A stretch of 64,000 nucleotides of DNA from Pigmentibacter ruber (GCF_009792895.1 NZ_WSSC01000002.1:434001-498000), one strand, 5' to 3'; shown: positions 44,800-54,244, counted from the first letter of the stretch. A program made the numbers and translations. The notes: generated from the sequence alone by a model not told the origin.

Positions 44800-46683
44800 T
44801 TAAAGCTTGGCATCATAAGCTTTAAATTTTGGTGTTGACTTACCTGGAACTTTTAGCACAAGATTGCCATTTTCATTAGTATCAAGAACTCTTTGTTCAG
44901 GATCTTCTACAGATTTAATATAGCCTTCTTTTGTAAATTCCCAAATTTGGTTATTTTTTACAACTTTGTCTTCGCTATTTGCAAAGCAAGGCTCTGCCAC
45001 AGCAACATCTTCACCAAATCTGTGGACAAGTGCTAAACATAAATTATTCTGACCTGTTCTAGATTTAAATTGTTTTAACTCTATGTCATATCCCCATATT
45101 TGTTCATATGAGGAATCACAGTCTGCTAATGAAACATTTTTGTTAGAACTGTCAACAGCTAAGCATTTTGTTGCATAAAGACTATTCGTTCTTTGCAATC
45201 TTATGTTTTCTTCAGAAGCAAAAAAAGGAGAATTCCAGTTTACAGATACAACTATTGGTTTTACAAAAATTTCTCCTGTACCAACTTCTAAACTATAAGA
45301 TTTTTTAACAACAAGTTGTGAAACGTTGCCAAACACCACTGCAGTTTGTGCTCTTGTGCTGATTTCAAAAGTAGAAATTCCTTTGTTCTCCTTTGAAGTT
45401 TGGTAAGTAACCCAAAATGCTGGTTGAAAGGATTTATGGCTGATAGCAGAAAACATATTTATATTTGAAGCCCATCTAGTATTCCAAGGAGCTGTACTAA
45501 AGTCACAATTTTGGGAGTCGTAATTTGTCAAATAAGTACATATTTTTTCTGGAATTTTTGCATCCCAAATCCACATTGCTTTATTTGCATTACTATTACT
45601 TTCAACAGTATATTCATGAGTTTCAAAGTGCATTGTTCTTGAACTCGTTCTTAAAATATTTGCACTTAGCTCGGCTCCAGCGGTTGCCTCAACTTCACCT
45701 AGACTAATAAGACCTGTTGCTGGAGAAACTGCTGGTTTGAATTCAGCTTTACCACCTAATTTTAAGCCTCCAGACAATCCAAAATTATAGCCCCTAGTTA
45801 CAGTGGATGTTATTTTTGGATTTATATTTGTTGGAAAAGTGTCTGCAATATGAACATGATTTTCTTTTGGCTTTTCATCATTCAAGTCAGAATTTATTTC
45901 AAAGATGTATTTGCCAGCTACAGTTGAAATTTTATCACCATATTTTGATTTTTCTTGATAAATATTATCAGCTATATGCCATCCAGGACCGCCTCCTTCA
46001 GTAGGAGATATACTGAAAGTAATGAATTTTCCTTCGGAGGTCTTTATTTTTTGTTTTGGATCTTCTTTTGATACAAATTCACCTGAACGAGAACCGGACA
46101 TATCTACTTTAAAGTGCAATTTTACATTTGCTTTTTTGTCACAATAGTCAATTAATTGCGAGTCATTTTTGCTAAATTTAGGCATAAAGCAAGATAATTT
46201 ATCTTCAAAAATAGTGACAGTTACTGAAGATTTATCGAGATTTAGGTTATTTTCTTCTTGGTTAGATTTATTTTCTGAATTTAATTCAGCATAAATCATT
46301 TTTCCTACTTCTTTTTCTGTTTCTTTACTATTGCTTCTTGTAGCAACAATGCTTAGGTTATTTTCTTTATTTTTATATAAGTATATATCAGTTTCTTTAT
46401 CATTTTTTTGAACTTCATCAACAGAAATTGGAGAAACTTTATACATGAGTTCTTGAAGTTCAGTTGAATGATTTATTCCTTCTAACTTTACAACACTATT
46501 ATTTTTATTAATTTCATTCGAAATATTGAAATTTTTATTATAGTTTTTATCATTCACAGTAACAAAATTTGAGCCATCAAATTTATCTGAGTTTGATTTT
46601 TTTGAACCTTCATTACAACTAACTGCAACTAAGGAAAGCAGACTAGTGTATAAATACTTCAGATTATGACTATTTAATTGCAT
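44800..46683 (-). CDS. Leukocidin/hemolysin-fold pore-forming lipoprotein with ricin-type lectin tail
   Basis: 627 aa. Lipoprotein signal with Cys23. After a low-complexity N-terminal region (24-150), residues about 185-485 follow the leukocidin/Vibrio-cytolysin core. HVHIADTFPTNINPKI then RGYNFGLSGGLKLGG match the leukocidin stretch before its Gly-rich stem (298-343 here), and SHKSFQPAFWVTYQTSK matches the family motif NFNPEFxSVLSH. Residues 495-612 are a ricin-type beta-trefoil with QIW motifs at 528 and 579, predicted to bind sugars. This order resembles Vibrio cholerae cytolysin without the beta-prism. It probably forms beta-barrel pores in host membranes. It is monocistronic, with its own terminator. 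Confidence 0.8.
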   Translation of the reverse strand: MQLNSHNLKYLYTSLLSLVAVSCNEGSKKSNSDKFDGSNFVTVNDKNYNKNFNISNEINKNNSVVKLEGINHSTELQELMYKVSPISVDEVQKNDKETDIYLYKNKENNLSIVATRSNSKETEKEVGKMIYAELNSENKSNQEENNLNLDKSSVTVTIFEDKLSCFMPKFSKNDSQLIDYCDKKANVKLHFKVDMSGSRSGEFVSKEDPKQKIKTSEGKFITFSISPTEGGGPGWHIADNIYQEKSKYGDKISTVAGKYIFEINSDLNDEKPKENHVHIADTFPTNINPKITSTVTRGYNFGLSGGLKLGGKAEFKPAVSPATGLISLGEVEATAGAELSANILRTSSRTMHFETHEYTVESNSNANKAMWIWDAKIPEKICTYLTNYDSQNCDFSTAPWNTRWASNINMFSAISHKSFQPAFWVTYQTSKENKGISTFEISTRAQTAVVFGNVSQLVVKKSYSLEVGTGEIFVKPIVVSVNWNSPFFASEENIRLQRTNSLYATKCLAVDSSNKNVSLADCDSSYEQIWGYDIELKQFKSRTGQNNLCLALVHRFGEDVAVAEPCFANSEDKVVKNNQIWEFTKEGYIKSVEDPEQRVLDTNENGNLVLKVPGKSTPKFKAYDAKL

Positions 46684-46979
46684 GATCTCTCCCTACTCAA
46701 GATGAACTAACCGATTAAAAATTGAAAGCAAATATTATGCCAATTTTATTTTCTTAATTTAAATTATTTCAGAAAGGATAAGTCTTAATTAATTTTGGAT
46801 TAAAATTGAATTAATGTTTTTTATAGAAAAATGCATAAAAAATAAATTATTTTTCTTTGTTTTTATAAATTATTTTTATTCTTTAAAAAGATAAAGTTAT
46901 ATATCGCTACATGCTGTTAATATAACGTGTATAATTTATTTTCAGGTAAAGATTAATGCTTATAATTTAAGGATAAATT
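46684..46979. other. AT-rich spacer upstream of the leukocidin-like gene
   Basis: About 300 bp without a long gene. It should hold the minus-strand promoter for the 46683 gene. TATAAT occurs on the plus strand at 46961-46966, seven bases before an AAGGA site. No strong hairpin was seen. Confidence 0.45.
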
Positions 46980-47042
46980 ATGTATATATTATATACACTA
47001 CTGTTTGGTTTTTATACACTTCTAGTAATTCCTTTAATTTAA
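46980..47042 (+). CDS. Possible 20-aa hydrophobic peptide
   Basis: ATG at 46980 with AAGGA six bases upstream begins MYILYTLLFGFYTLLVIPLI, then TAA. It is almost entirely hydrophobic, like small type I toxin or stress peptides, and is followed within 10 bp by a hairpin. AT-rich DNA readily makes such frames by chance, and no antisense RNA can be shown, so the call is weak. Confidence 0.2.
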   Translation: MYILYTLLFGFYTLLVIPLI

Positions 47043-47043
47043 T

Positions 47044-47076
47044 AAAAAAAAAGTTCTTTTTAAATAAAAAGAACTT
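47044..47076 (-). terminator. Rho-independent terminator of the DsbA-like gene
   Basis: Perfect 11-bp stem AAGTTCTTTTT / AAAAAGAACTT with loop AAAT at 47051-47076. The A run at 47044-47050 is a T run on the minus strand. It lies about 30 bp past the stop of the gene ending at 47105. Confidence 0.85.
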
Positions 47077-47104
47077 GTTAGTTTTTATAAAAAGAAAGGC
47101 TGAA

Positions 47105-48184
47105 TTATTTTGCGCTTAATTTAGCATCAATTTCTTTCTTTAGACCAGCAACGCTTAAGTTACCTTCAAATTTTTCACCGTTAATGAAAATGGAAGGAGT
47201 ACCACTCACACCTATACTATTTCCTTCCTCCATTTGCGCCATTACTGCTTGACTGATGGTTTTATCTTTGTCTTCTAGGCAGGCTTTAAAATCAGCAATA
47301 TTTAATTTGAGTTCGGTAGCTAACTTTTGGTAGGTATCAGTTGAAAGTTTTTCAGTTGAACCTTTAACATACAACAATTTATGCATGTCCCAGTATTTGT
47401 TTTGATTTGCTGCGCATTTTGCTGCAATTGCAGCAGGTAAAGCCTCTGGGTGAATTTGCATTAATGGGAAGTCTTTATAAATATATTGCACTTTATCTTT
47501 ATAATCTGCCATTACTTTTTCTAAAGTTTCGTGCGCTCTAACACAGTATGGGCACTGATAGTCAGCAAATTCAACAATAGTTACTTTTGGATTTTTCAAA
47601 TTAGAGTTATATTTATAACCTGTTGTGTCATTTATAGTAACAACTATTTCTTGTGGCTTTTCTATACCAGTAACCTTGATTTTGCCTTTTTCTTGAGCTT
47701 CGGCTATCAGTTCTTGCTCAGCTTTTGCCTGTTCCATTCTAGTAAGATACTGTTTTACTAGGCTAGAGCGCTTATCTTCTGGTATTTGTAATAACTGAGG
47801 GTTATTAGCATTGTCAGCAAGAAACTTTTTAACGACCTCATCTCCGACAAGAGCTTTTTTTGAATAGTAATCTTCTTTTGCTGCATCTAAGGAAGCTAAT
47901 TTATTTTGATTTTTATAGTCATCAAACCAAGCATCTAAATAGTGCTTTTCTAAGATAGCTTGAGCGGTTTCATACACTTTTTTTTGTGCATTGATGAGCT
48001 CAGTTTTTTCAGAAGTTGAAAGATCTTTAAATTTTATTGTTTTAGAGTTAAAAGAGCCTAATACGTCATCATTACTTTTTGATTTTTGTGATTGGCATCC
48101 AATAAAAGCTAAGGTTGTCAAAGTTAAAGTTGTTGCTATTTTATATTTATTCTTATTTAGCAAATTTTTAATAGAAAAATTCAT
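47105..48184 (-). CDS. DsbA-family thioredoxin-fold lipoprotein
   Basis: 359 aa. Basic N-terminus, then a lipoprotein signal with Cys30 (LAFIGC). Residues about 40-190 are charged and helical, with no family I recognise. The C-terminal half is a DsbA/DsbG-like thioredoxin fold: VEFADYQCPYCVRAHETL has the CPYC active site, and SIGVSGTPSIFINGEKF the cis-proline. It is probably an envelope disulfide oxidoreductase or isomerase, which could serve cysteine-containing exported proteins. Own terminator. It lies upstream of the leukocidin-like gene on the same strand, over 400 bp away. Confidence 0.88.
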   Translation of the reverse strand: MNFSIKNLLNKNKYKIATTLTLTTLAFIGCQSQKSKSNDDVLGSFNSKTIKFKDLSTSEKTELINAQKKVYETAQAILEKHYLDAWFDDYKNQNKLASLDAAKEDYYSKKALVGDEVVKKFLADNANNPQLLQIPEDKRSSLVKQYLTRMEQAKAEQELIAEAQEKGKIKVTGIEKPQEIVVTINDTTGYKYNSNLKNPKVTIVEFADYQCPYCVRAHETLEKVMADYKDKVQYIYKDFPLMQIHPEALPAAIAAKCAANQNKYWDMHKLLYVKGSTEKLSTDTYQKLATELKLNIADFKACLEDKDKTISQAVMAQMEEGNSIGVSGTPSIFINGEKFEGNLSVAGLKKEIDAKLSAK

Positions 48185-48308
48185 TTTTCCCCCAGAGAAA
48201 AGTTTAAGGTCATCGAAATATACACTGAATGTTGAATTTTCAAAACAATAACATTAGAAAGAAGAGTATAATTTGAAAAAATGTTCTTATATATGGACTT
48301 TTTATGGA

Positions 48309-48926
48309 TTAATTTTTAAAATTTTCAACTAATTCAGGTAATAAATAGTGATTTACGGTATCATTATCGTAGGCGATATATGAGGCAAACTCTTTTGAAG
48401 GTTGGACAAATTGATCATGCATAGGCTTAACAAATGAATGATATTGAATTTTTACACCTTCAGGGCTTCTCCCTCTTTCTTCAACATCTCGTTTCAAACG
48501 TCTTTGAAATCTAACATCTTCAGCAATATCAATGAAAATAGAAATATCAAAGAGTGGTCTTAATACTTCTTGGGATAAGATTAAAATTCCATCCACTATT
48601 AAAAACGGACTTGGAATGATTTTAACTGTTTCAGATTTTCTAGTATGGGTTACAAAGTCGTAGATTGGCATTTCAATAGCGTTACCATTAGCTAATAATT
48701 CTATATGGTTTGCCATTAAATTAAAATCTATAGAATTTGGATGATCAAAATTAACACTGCCATCTCCAGTAAATTTTTTGCTATGATCAAAATAGTAACT
48801 ATCTTGACTTATTATTTGGCAATGATCTGAACCAAATAAACTTAATAGTTTACGTGCTGCGGTGGTTTTTCCTGAACCACTTCCTCCTGTAATCGCTATA
48901 ACAGTAGAAGATTTTTTATTTTTCAA
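48309..48926 (-). CDS. udk: Uridine kinase
   Basis: 205 aa, usual length. IAITGGSGSGKTTAARKLL is the P-loop, ISQDSYYFDHSKKF binds the nucleoside, FLIVDGILIL is Walker B-like, and RRLKRDVEERGRSPEGV is the lid. It phosphorylates uridine and cytidine for salvage. It starts 20 bp downstream of upp, so the two pyrimidine salvage genes form a pair. Confidence 0.95.
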   Translation of the reverse strand: MKNKKSSTVIAITGGSGSGKTTAARKLLSLFGSDHCQIISQDSYYFDHSKKFTGDGSVNFDHPNSIDFNLMANHIELLANGNAIEMPIYDFVTHTRKSETVKIIPSPFLIVDGILILSQEVLRPLFDISIFIDIAEDVRFQRRLKRDVEERGRSPEGVKIQYHSFVKPMHDQFVQPSKEFASYIAYDNDTVNHYLLPELVENFKN

Positions 48927-48945
48927 ATGAATACCCTAATTAAAA

Positions 48946-49599
48946 TTAAATTGTGCCGTAGATACGATCTCCTGCATCTCCTAACCCAGGTAAGATGTAT
49001 CCTTTTTCATCTAAACCACGCTCGACAGATAAGCAATATATAGAGACATCAGGATGTGTGTCTTGGAGCAATTCGAGACCTCCAGGTGAAGCAAGCAAGC
49101 AGTGAAAACGAATTTCATTTACCCCATATTGTTTTAATCTATTAATAGCTGCAACAACAGTAGAGCCCGTGGCAAGTAAGGGATCAAGTAAGAAAATTTT
49201 GTTATTTTCTATGTCATTTGGTAGCCTAAAATAATATTCAACAGTATTATTTAGAAATTTATCTCTATAAATTCCTATATGGCCTACTTTTGAGTGAGGA
49301 AACATTTGCATAAATCCATCGAGCATTCCCATTCCTGCGCGCATAACCGCGACTATTGTTACATCTTCACAGATAAAAGGGCTTTCAATCCTTTCAAAGG
49401 GTGTTTCAATAATGTGATTTTTAACTTTTAAATCTCGTGAGCTCTCATAAGCCATAAGCCGACTCATTTCACTTAATAAACGCCTAAAGTCGCTAGAGTT
49501 TGTTTCTTTTTTTCTGAGTGAAGAAAGAGAGTGACTTAAAATAGGATGATTTAGAATGTGAATATTTTTGTGCTCATTTTTTGCTATGTTTTTAACCAT
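48946..49599 (-). CDS. upp: Uracil phosphoribosyltransferase
   Basis: 217 aa. Converts uracil and PRPP to UMP. VVAVMRAGMGMLDGFMQMFP, VGHIGIYRD and the PRPP loop LLDPLLATGSTVVAAI are family hallmarks, and GYILPGLGDAGDRIYGT is the C-terminal uracil-binding motif. First gene of the upp-udk salvage pair. Confidence 0.96.
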   Translation of the reverse strand: MVKNIAKNEHKNIHILNHPILSHSLSSLRKKETNSSDFRRLLSEMSRLMAYESSRDLKVKNHIIETPFERIESPFICEDVTIVAVMRAGMGMLDGFMQMFPHSKVGHIGIYRDKFLNNTVEYYFRLPNDIENNKIFLLDPLLATGSTVVAAINRLKQYGVNEIRFHCLLASPGGLELLQDTHPDVSIYCLSVERGLDEKGYILPGLGDAGDRIYGTI

Positions 49600-49689
49600 T
49601 TTTTATGTCCTGAATATTTAGAATTTAACTTTTAAATTAGCACTATAGCAAACAGAAAAAAAGTGTTTCTACAAAATTTTAAATTTTTA

Positions 49690-50241
49690 TTATTTTATAG
49701 ATAAAAAAGAGTTATTATTGTCGGATAAATAAAATTCCAATAAATTATTTGGAATAATTTTAGCACTAAACCAATAAATTTTTGTTCCGCTTTGATAAAT
49801 AACATTATCTTCAGGCAAAATATATTCTTCATTTTCTTGTACTGAAATTTTATATTTTTTTATAGGAGAATATATTTGTGGAATGAATTCAATATTATTA
49901 ACATGTATTTTTTCTATTGTAATTGAACAGGAAGTGTTGGGATATATTTTAAAAGAATGGTCGTTACCATTCGAGATAAACTGCCTATTATATGTTTTTT
50001 TTCCATTACAAAAAACATTTCCTTCAATCATAAAATTTGTTATAGGCTCTTGTACACCAGAATTAATTTGATAAATTTGATTCACAATTAACATTCTTTG
50101 TGAGTCTTTTTCAGGATAATAGGGATATCTATCAGCTGAATAGTATTGTGGCATTTGTTGGTTTGGAGAGTATCGACAAGAGTTACTAACTAAACCCAAT
50201 GTTAAAAACATAAAATTTAAAGATAAAAGCCTACTACTCAT
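49690..50241 (-). CDS. Small putative lipoprotein, function unknown
   Basis: 183 aa. A signal of the lipoprotein type (FMFLTLGLVSNSC, Cys22, with an imperfect lipobox) is followed by a Tyr/Pro-rich stretch (PQYYSADRYPYYP) and a beta-rich domain. I recognise no family. It stands alone, about 90 bp upstream of upp, with AAGGATAC before the start. Confidence 0.6.
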   Translation of the reverse strand: MSSRLLSLNFMFLTLGLVSNSCRYSPNQQMPQYYSADRYPYYPEKDSQRMLIVNQIYQINSGVQEPITNFMIEGNVFCNGKKTYNRQFISNGNDHSFKIYPNTSCSITIEKIHVNNIEFIPQIYSPIKKYKISVQENEEYILPEDNVIYQSGTKIYWFSAKIIPNNLLEFYLSDNNNSFLSIK

Positions 50242-50310
50242 TTGTATCCTTATTCAACTATTTAATATGATATCGGAGATTTTTTAAATTGAAAAAGAAA
50301 AATTTTATAA

Positions 50311-50352
50311 AAATAAAAAAATAACATTATAATATAGCAATATTATAATGTT
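50311..50352 (-). terminator. AT-rich terminator hairpin after the WecE-like gene
   Basis: Perfect 13-bp inverted repeat AACATTATAATAT / ATATTATAATGTT with loop AGCA at 50323-50352, five bases past the stop at 50358. On the minus strand it is followed by ATTTTTTTATTTTT. The stem is AT-rich and so weaker than usual. Confidence 0.7.
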
Positions 50353-50357
50353 AAGAA

Positions 50358-51497
50358 TTATGCAATTTCATGTGACCAGGCTATGATTTCACTAACGACA
50401 GTTTCATAATCTTTTTGTTCCATATCAGGATATAACGGGAGTCGTAACAACCTAGAATGAAATTTCTCAGTGATTTCAAGGTCATTAGGTTTATTACCCA
50501 ACTCAATTCCTAAAGGAGCTGAATGCAGAGGAATGTAGTGAAAGGTAGCACCAATTCCCTTACTTCTTAAATGTGACATTAATGAATTTCTTTGTTCAGG
50601 AGAATTCAAAACAATAAAAAATAAATGATAATTAGTTTCCGAATAGTTTGGAAGAAAGGGGAGTGTTAATATGTTTTTTTCTTCTAATATTTTAAGGTTA
50701 TCATAATAATAATGATGAATGATTCCTCTTTTTTCATTTAATTCAAACATAACATCAACTTCAGCAGATAAAATAGCTGCCAAGGGTTCAGCTAAAATAT
50801 AACTTGAGCCTTTTGCAACCCAAGTATATTTATCAACCTGTCCTTTTAAAAATTGTGCGCGATTGGTTCCTTTTTCTCTTATTATCATTGCTTTTTCTGC
50901 TAAAGAATCGTCATTTGTTAAAAAAGCACCACCTTCACCGCAAATAACATTTTTAGTGTCATGAAAGCTAAGACATCCCATATCACCAATAGTACCTAAA
51001 AATTTATGGTCCCATTTTGCACCAATAGCGTGAGCAGCATCTTCAATAATTTTGATATTTTTCGGGCGACATATTTCTAATAGTTTTTCCATATCACATG
51101 CAACTCCTGCATAGTGAACGGGAATTATAGCAATGGTCTTAGGTGTAATTTTTTTCAAAACATCATTGATATCAATATTAAAAGTTTTAGGATCAATTTC
51201 ACAAAATACCGGTTTTAATCCAGCAACAAGAATAGCATTGGCCGTTGAAGTAAATGTAAATGAGGGAAGAATAACTTCATCACCTTCTTTTCCATTTAAT
51301 AACAACATACTCATTTCTAAAGCATGGGTGCATGATGAGGTTAATAAAACATGCTTTATCTTTAAGATATTCTTTAGTTTTTCTTCAGTAGAGTGACAAA
51401 AACTGCCATCGCCTGATAGTTTCCCAGAAGCAAAGACTTGATTTATATTTTCAAATACTTTTTTAGGAATATGTGCCTTAGATAGAGGTATGTGCAT
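50358..51497 (-). CDS. WecE/RffA-like sugar nucleotide aminotransferase
   Basis: 379 aa DegT/DnrJ/EryC1-family PLP enzyme. The match by eye to E. coli RffA (dTDP-4-amino-4,6-dideoxygalactose transaminase) is close throughout: ASGKLSGDGSF, LLTSSCTHALEMSMLLL, VILPSFTFTSTANAILVAGL, IPVHYAGVACDME, the PLP lysine in LSFHDTKN, REKGTNRAQFLKGQVDKYTW and TFHYIPLHSAPLG. It makes an amino-deoxysugar. It overlaps the upstream GT4 gene by 20 bp and lies beside fliD, so it may feed flagellin or cell-surface glycan. No rml genes are in the window. Confidence 0.88.
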   Translation of the reverse strand: MHIPLSKAHIPKKVFENINQVFASGKLSGDGSFCHSTEEKLKNILKIKHVLLTSSCTHALEMSMLLLNGKEGDEVILPSFTFTSTANAILVAGLKPVFCEIDPKTFNIDINDVLKKITPKTIAIIPVHYAGVACDMEKLLEICRPKNIKIIEDAAHAIGAKWDHKFLGTIGDMGCLSFHDTKNVICGEGGAFLTNDDSLAEKAMIIREKGTNRAQFLKGQVDKYTWVAKGSSYILAEPLAAILSAEVDVMFELNEKRGIIHHYYYDNLKILEEKNILTLPFLPNYSETNYHLFFIVLNSPEQRNSLMSHLRSKGIGATFHYIPLHSAPLGIELGNKPNDLEITEKFHSRLLRLPLYPDMEQKDYETVVSEIIAWSHEIA

Positions 51498-52662
51498 TTT
51501 TATTCTCCAGACATGAACGGTATAAATTTAAAAGTTCATTAATTTTCTTGTTCCAATTATGCTCAGTATAAACCCATTTTTTTGCATTTTCTCCATGTTC
51601 TAATATTTTTTCTGGAGAATTAACATAATCGGCAATTGCATTCGCAATTGCATGTGAATTTTTGGGTTCAACTAAAATTCCTCTTACATTGTTAAGTACT
51701 TGCTCAGGAGTGCCTCCTGAATTTGTACCAATGACAGGAAGACCCATTGCCATAGCATCTAATACAGATAATGAATAGGTTTCTTTGTAAGTTGCCAAAA
51801 CAAATAAATCACTTGCATTTAAATAAGGAACAAAATTGGCTTGAAAGGGTACCAAGTGGATTCTTCCCTGAATTTCAGGGGTGGTGATATAATTCTGCAG
51901 CCATTCGTATAATTGTTTTGCTTGCGGTTCATAAACTTTATTCCCAGCAGAGTCTATATGATCAAGAGTGGGTTCACCCATTATAATAAAATGTACTTTT
52001 TTTCTTGTTTCAACAGGCATAAGTAAAAATGCTTCTGCAAATTCTTTCACACCTTTTCCTGGATCAATGCGACACATGGTAATAATAACCTTTTCATCAC
52101 TTTGAATGTTAAATTTATTACGAATATTGTCTCTTTGTGATTGATTTTTTTGATAAATAGAAAGATCTCTACCATATCTAAGTAAGTAAACTTGTTCTTT
52201 AGAAATGGGATAATTTAATTTTATTCTTTCGTTTAAAATCATAGATGAAGAGGTAATTGCATGAATTCTGCTATAAATAAATTTATGTATAATGTCCTTT
52301 TTTGAGGGGGCGCTCATATAAAGGCTAAAGATATGCTTTTTATTAGATAATCCTAGCAATGCTAAACTTGAAAGCCAAACATCTTGACGTGTATGGGAGT
52401 GGATAATTTGATAATCTTCTTCCAAAGCTATTTTTCTTAATTTTCTTATATCTTTTAAACTAATGCGCGCTTGCTTAAATCCTGATATTGTTTTTATCCC
52501 TAATTTTTGAGCTTCTATTTCTATCTTGCTTCCTGGTAGGCAATAAAGACATGTTTTTATTCCTTGTTCAATCAATTTTTGAATTAATAGAACAGTATAA
52601 AGTTCAAGTCCACCAAAAGCTTGCGAGGTATTGACATGAATGATTTGGGGTGCATTTCGCAT
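51478..52662 (-). CDS. GT4-family glycosyltransferase
   Basis: 394 aa GT-B fold. The N-terminus IIHVNTSQAFGGLELYTVLL is the acceptor-side opening with the Gly-Gly loop. KVIITMCRIDPGKGVKEFAEA starts the donor domain. SLSVLDAMAMGLPVIGTNSGGTPEQV is the ExnE-like nucleotide-sugar motif region (shown by pieces: LDAMAMGLPVIGTNSGG). It is likely retaining. It overlaps the WecE-like aminotransferase gene by 20 bp, indicating linked production and use of an amino-sugar. It diverges from fliD. Confidence 0.88.
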   Translation of the reverse strand: MRNAPQIIHVNTSQAFGGLELYTVLLIQKLIEQGIKTCLYCLPGSKIEIEAQKLGIKTISGFKQARISLKDIRKLRKIALEEDYQIIHSHTRQDVWLSSLALLGLSNKKHIFSLYMSAPSKKDIIHKFIYSRIHAITSSSMILNERIKLNYPISKEQVYLLRYGRDLSIYQKNQSQRDNIRNKFNIQSDEKVIITMCRIDPGKGVKEFAEAFLLMPVETRKKVHFIIMGEPTLDHIDSAGNKVYEPQAKQLYEWLQNYITTPEIQGRIHLVPFQANFVPYLNASDLFVLATYKETYSLSVLDAMAMGLPVIGTNSGGTPEQVLNNVRGILVEPKNSHAIANAIADYVNSPEKILEHGENAKKWVYTEHNWNKKINELLNLYRSCLENKNAHTSI

Positions 52663-52821
52663 TCAATTTTCCAATATAAAAATATCCTATTAAAAAGCAA
52701 TAAACTTGCTTAACCGGAAAATTTTATACTATAAATTCTTCCATTAAGGAATCAAATATCTACCTGAATAAAGAACTGGCAGAGAGGGAAAAATTCTTTC
52801 CTATGTCATTTATGTTTTTTG

Positions 52822-52842
52822 CCATATTCATAATATGGGGAG
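52822..52842 (+). promoter_or_regulatory. Inverted repeat touching the fliD ribosome-binding site
   Basis: CCATATT-CAT-AATATGG (52822-52838) is a perfect 7-bp stem whose last two G bases are part of the GGGGAG ribosome-binding site at 52837-52842. It could hide the site or be an operator half-pair. No sigma-28 or sigma-54 box was found upstream. Confidence 0.4.
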
Positions 52843-52850
52843 TTTAATTT

Positions 52851-54200
52851 ATGGCAGGAATTCGAGTAAATACGGGTTCAGGTATTGATCCTAAAATGGT
52901 TGATCAGTTAATAGAAATTGAACATGAACCTATTAAAAAAGTTGAAGCCAGAAAAAAAGAAATCAATGATGAACATAAATTATTTAATGATTTAAAAGGT
53001 TTGGTTAGTACTCTAGGGACTAATTTAAATGGATTAAGAACTCGACAAGACTTCTATAAATTAAAACTAACAAGTTCTCACCCTGATATTATTGAAGGCA
53101 CTGTAGATAATAATGCTCCAATTGGAACATATGAATTGGAAGTTAGACATTTAGCTCGGACGCATAAATTACTTACTCAATCATTTGCTGATAAAGACAC
53201 TACTCCAGTTGGATTTGGGTATATGACAATTGAAAATGAAGATGGAGAGTCTTTTGATGTGGATATTGATCCAGATAGATCAACATTAAATGATGTTGCT
53301 GTGCAAATTAACTCTTTAAATAAGGGTGTAAAGGCTATTGTAATTAATACCAAAGAAGGGATTGAAGATAGTGATGAAGAAAATTACAGACTGATTGTCA
53401 TTTCAGAAAAATCTGGTAAAGAAGCCAAAGTAACTATTGATCCAGATACGACCTATCTTGAATTTAAGGAACAAGTGACTGGTCGAAATTTAGAGATGTT
53501 GTTTGAAGATGTCAAAGTCTATAACGAAACAAATAAAGTAACTGAACTTTTTCCAGGTATGGTTTTAGATGTAAAAAGAGCGGAACCAGGAACAAAAGTG
53601 AATATAAAGATTGATTATGATGTTGATAAAACGATGGAAAATATTAAAAAATTTGTTGAATCATATAACAAAGTAAATGAATTTATTGATAAACAATTTC
53701 AAGTTGATCCTAATACGAATAAAGCAGGCGTACTTTCAAAAGATAATAGTTTAAGAACCTTGAGAAGAGCTTTGCAAGGATCAATGCAATTTAGTGTGAA
53801 TGGAGGAAAATACCAAACATTAGCTGACATAGGAATTTCTACCGACCCAAAAACTGGCAATTTAAAATATGACGAATCTAAAGCTAAACAATCCTTATCC
53901 GAAGATTATGTCGGAGTTTCTAAGTTGTTCATCACATCTGATGAATCTACAGGTATTGGTCCAAGACTCTCTGATGCTGTTCGAAATGTCCAGAGTCAAC
54001 AAAGTGGGGTTATCCCATCAAAAGAGCGAGAATATAAAAGAATTCTTGAAAACTTTGACAAAGACATTGCTGTTAAAACAAGACAAGCTCAACAAAGAGA
54101 AGAAGGACTAAGAAGACAATTCGCTTATGTAGAACAACTTATCAGTGGAATGAATGCACAAGGTAAAGTATTGCAACAAAAACTAGATGGTATGGGATAG
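52851..54200 (+). CDS. fliD: Flagellar filament cap protein FliD (HAP2)
   Basis: 449 aa. The N-terminal MAGIRVNTGSGIDPKMVDQLIEIEHEPIKK and the heptad-like helix to about residue 65 are the FliD_N domain. LEVRHLARTHKLLTQ opens the outer domain. The C-terminal helices (SQQSGVIPSKEREYKRILEN and FAYVEQLISGMNAQGKVLQ) complete the leg domain. It caps the growing filament and folds flagellin. Strong RBS GGGGAG, and fliS follows after 44 bp. Confidence 0.95.
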   Translation: MAGIRVNTGSGIDPKMVDQLIEIEHEPIKKVEARKKEINDEHKLFNDLKGLVSTLGTNLNGLRTRQDFYKLKLTSSHPDIIEGTVDNNAPIGTYELEVRHLARTHKLLTQSFADKDTTPVGFGYMTIENEDGESFDVDIDPDRSTLNDVAVQINSLNKGVKAIVINTKEGIEDSDEENYRLIVISEKSGKEAKVTIDPDTTYLEFKEQVTGRNLEMLFEDVKVYNETNKVTELFPGMVLDVKRAEPGTKVNIKIDYDVDKTMENIKKFVESYNKVNEFIDKQFQVDPNTNKAGVLSKDNSLRTLRRALQGSMQFSVNGGKYQTLADIGISTDPKTGNLKYDESKAKQSLSEDYVGVSKLFITSDESTGIGPRLSDAVRNVQSQQSGVIPSKEREYKRILENFDKDIAVKTRQAQQREEGLRRQFAYVEQLISGMNAQGKVLQQKLDGMG

Positions 54201-54244
54201 TTGCATAATTTACTAAAGACATAATTTTCAAGGATGGTTTTTCA

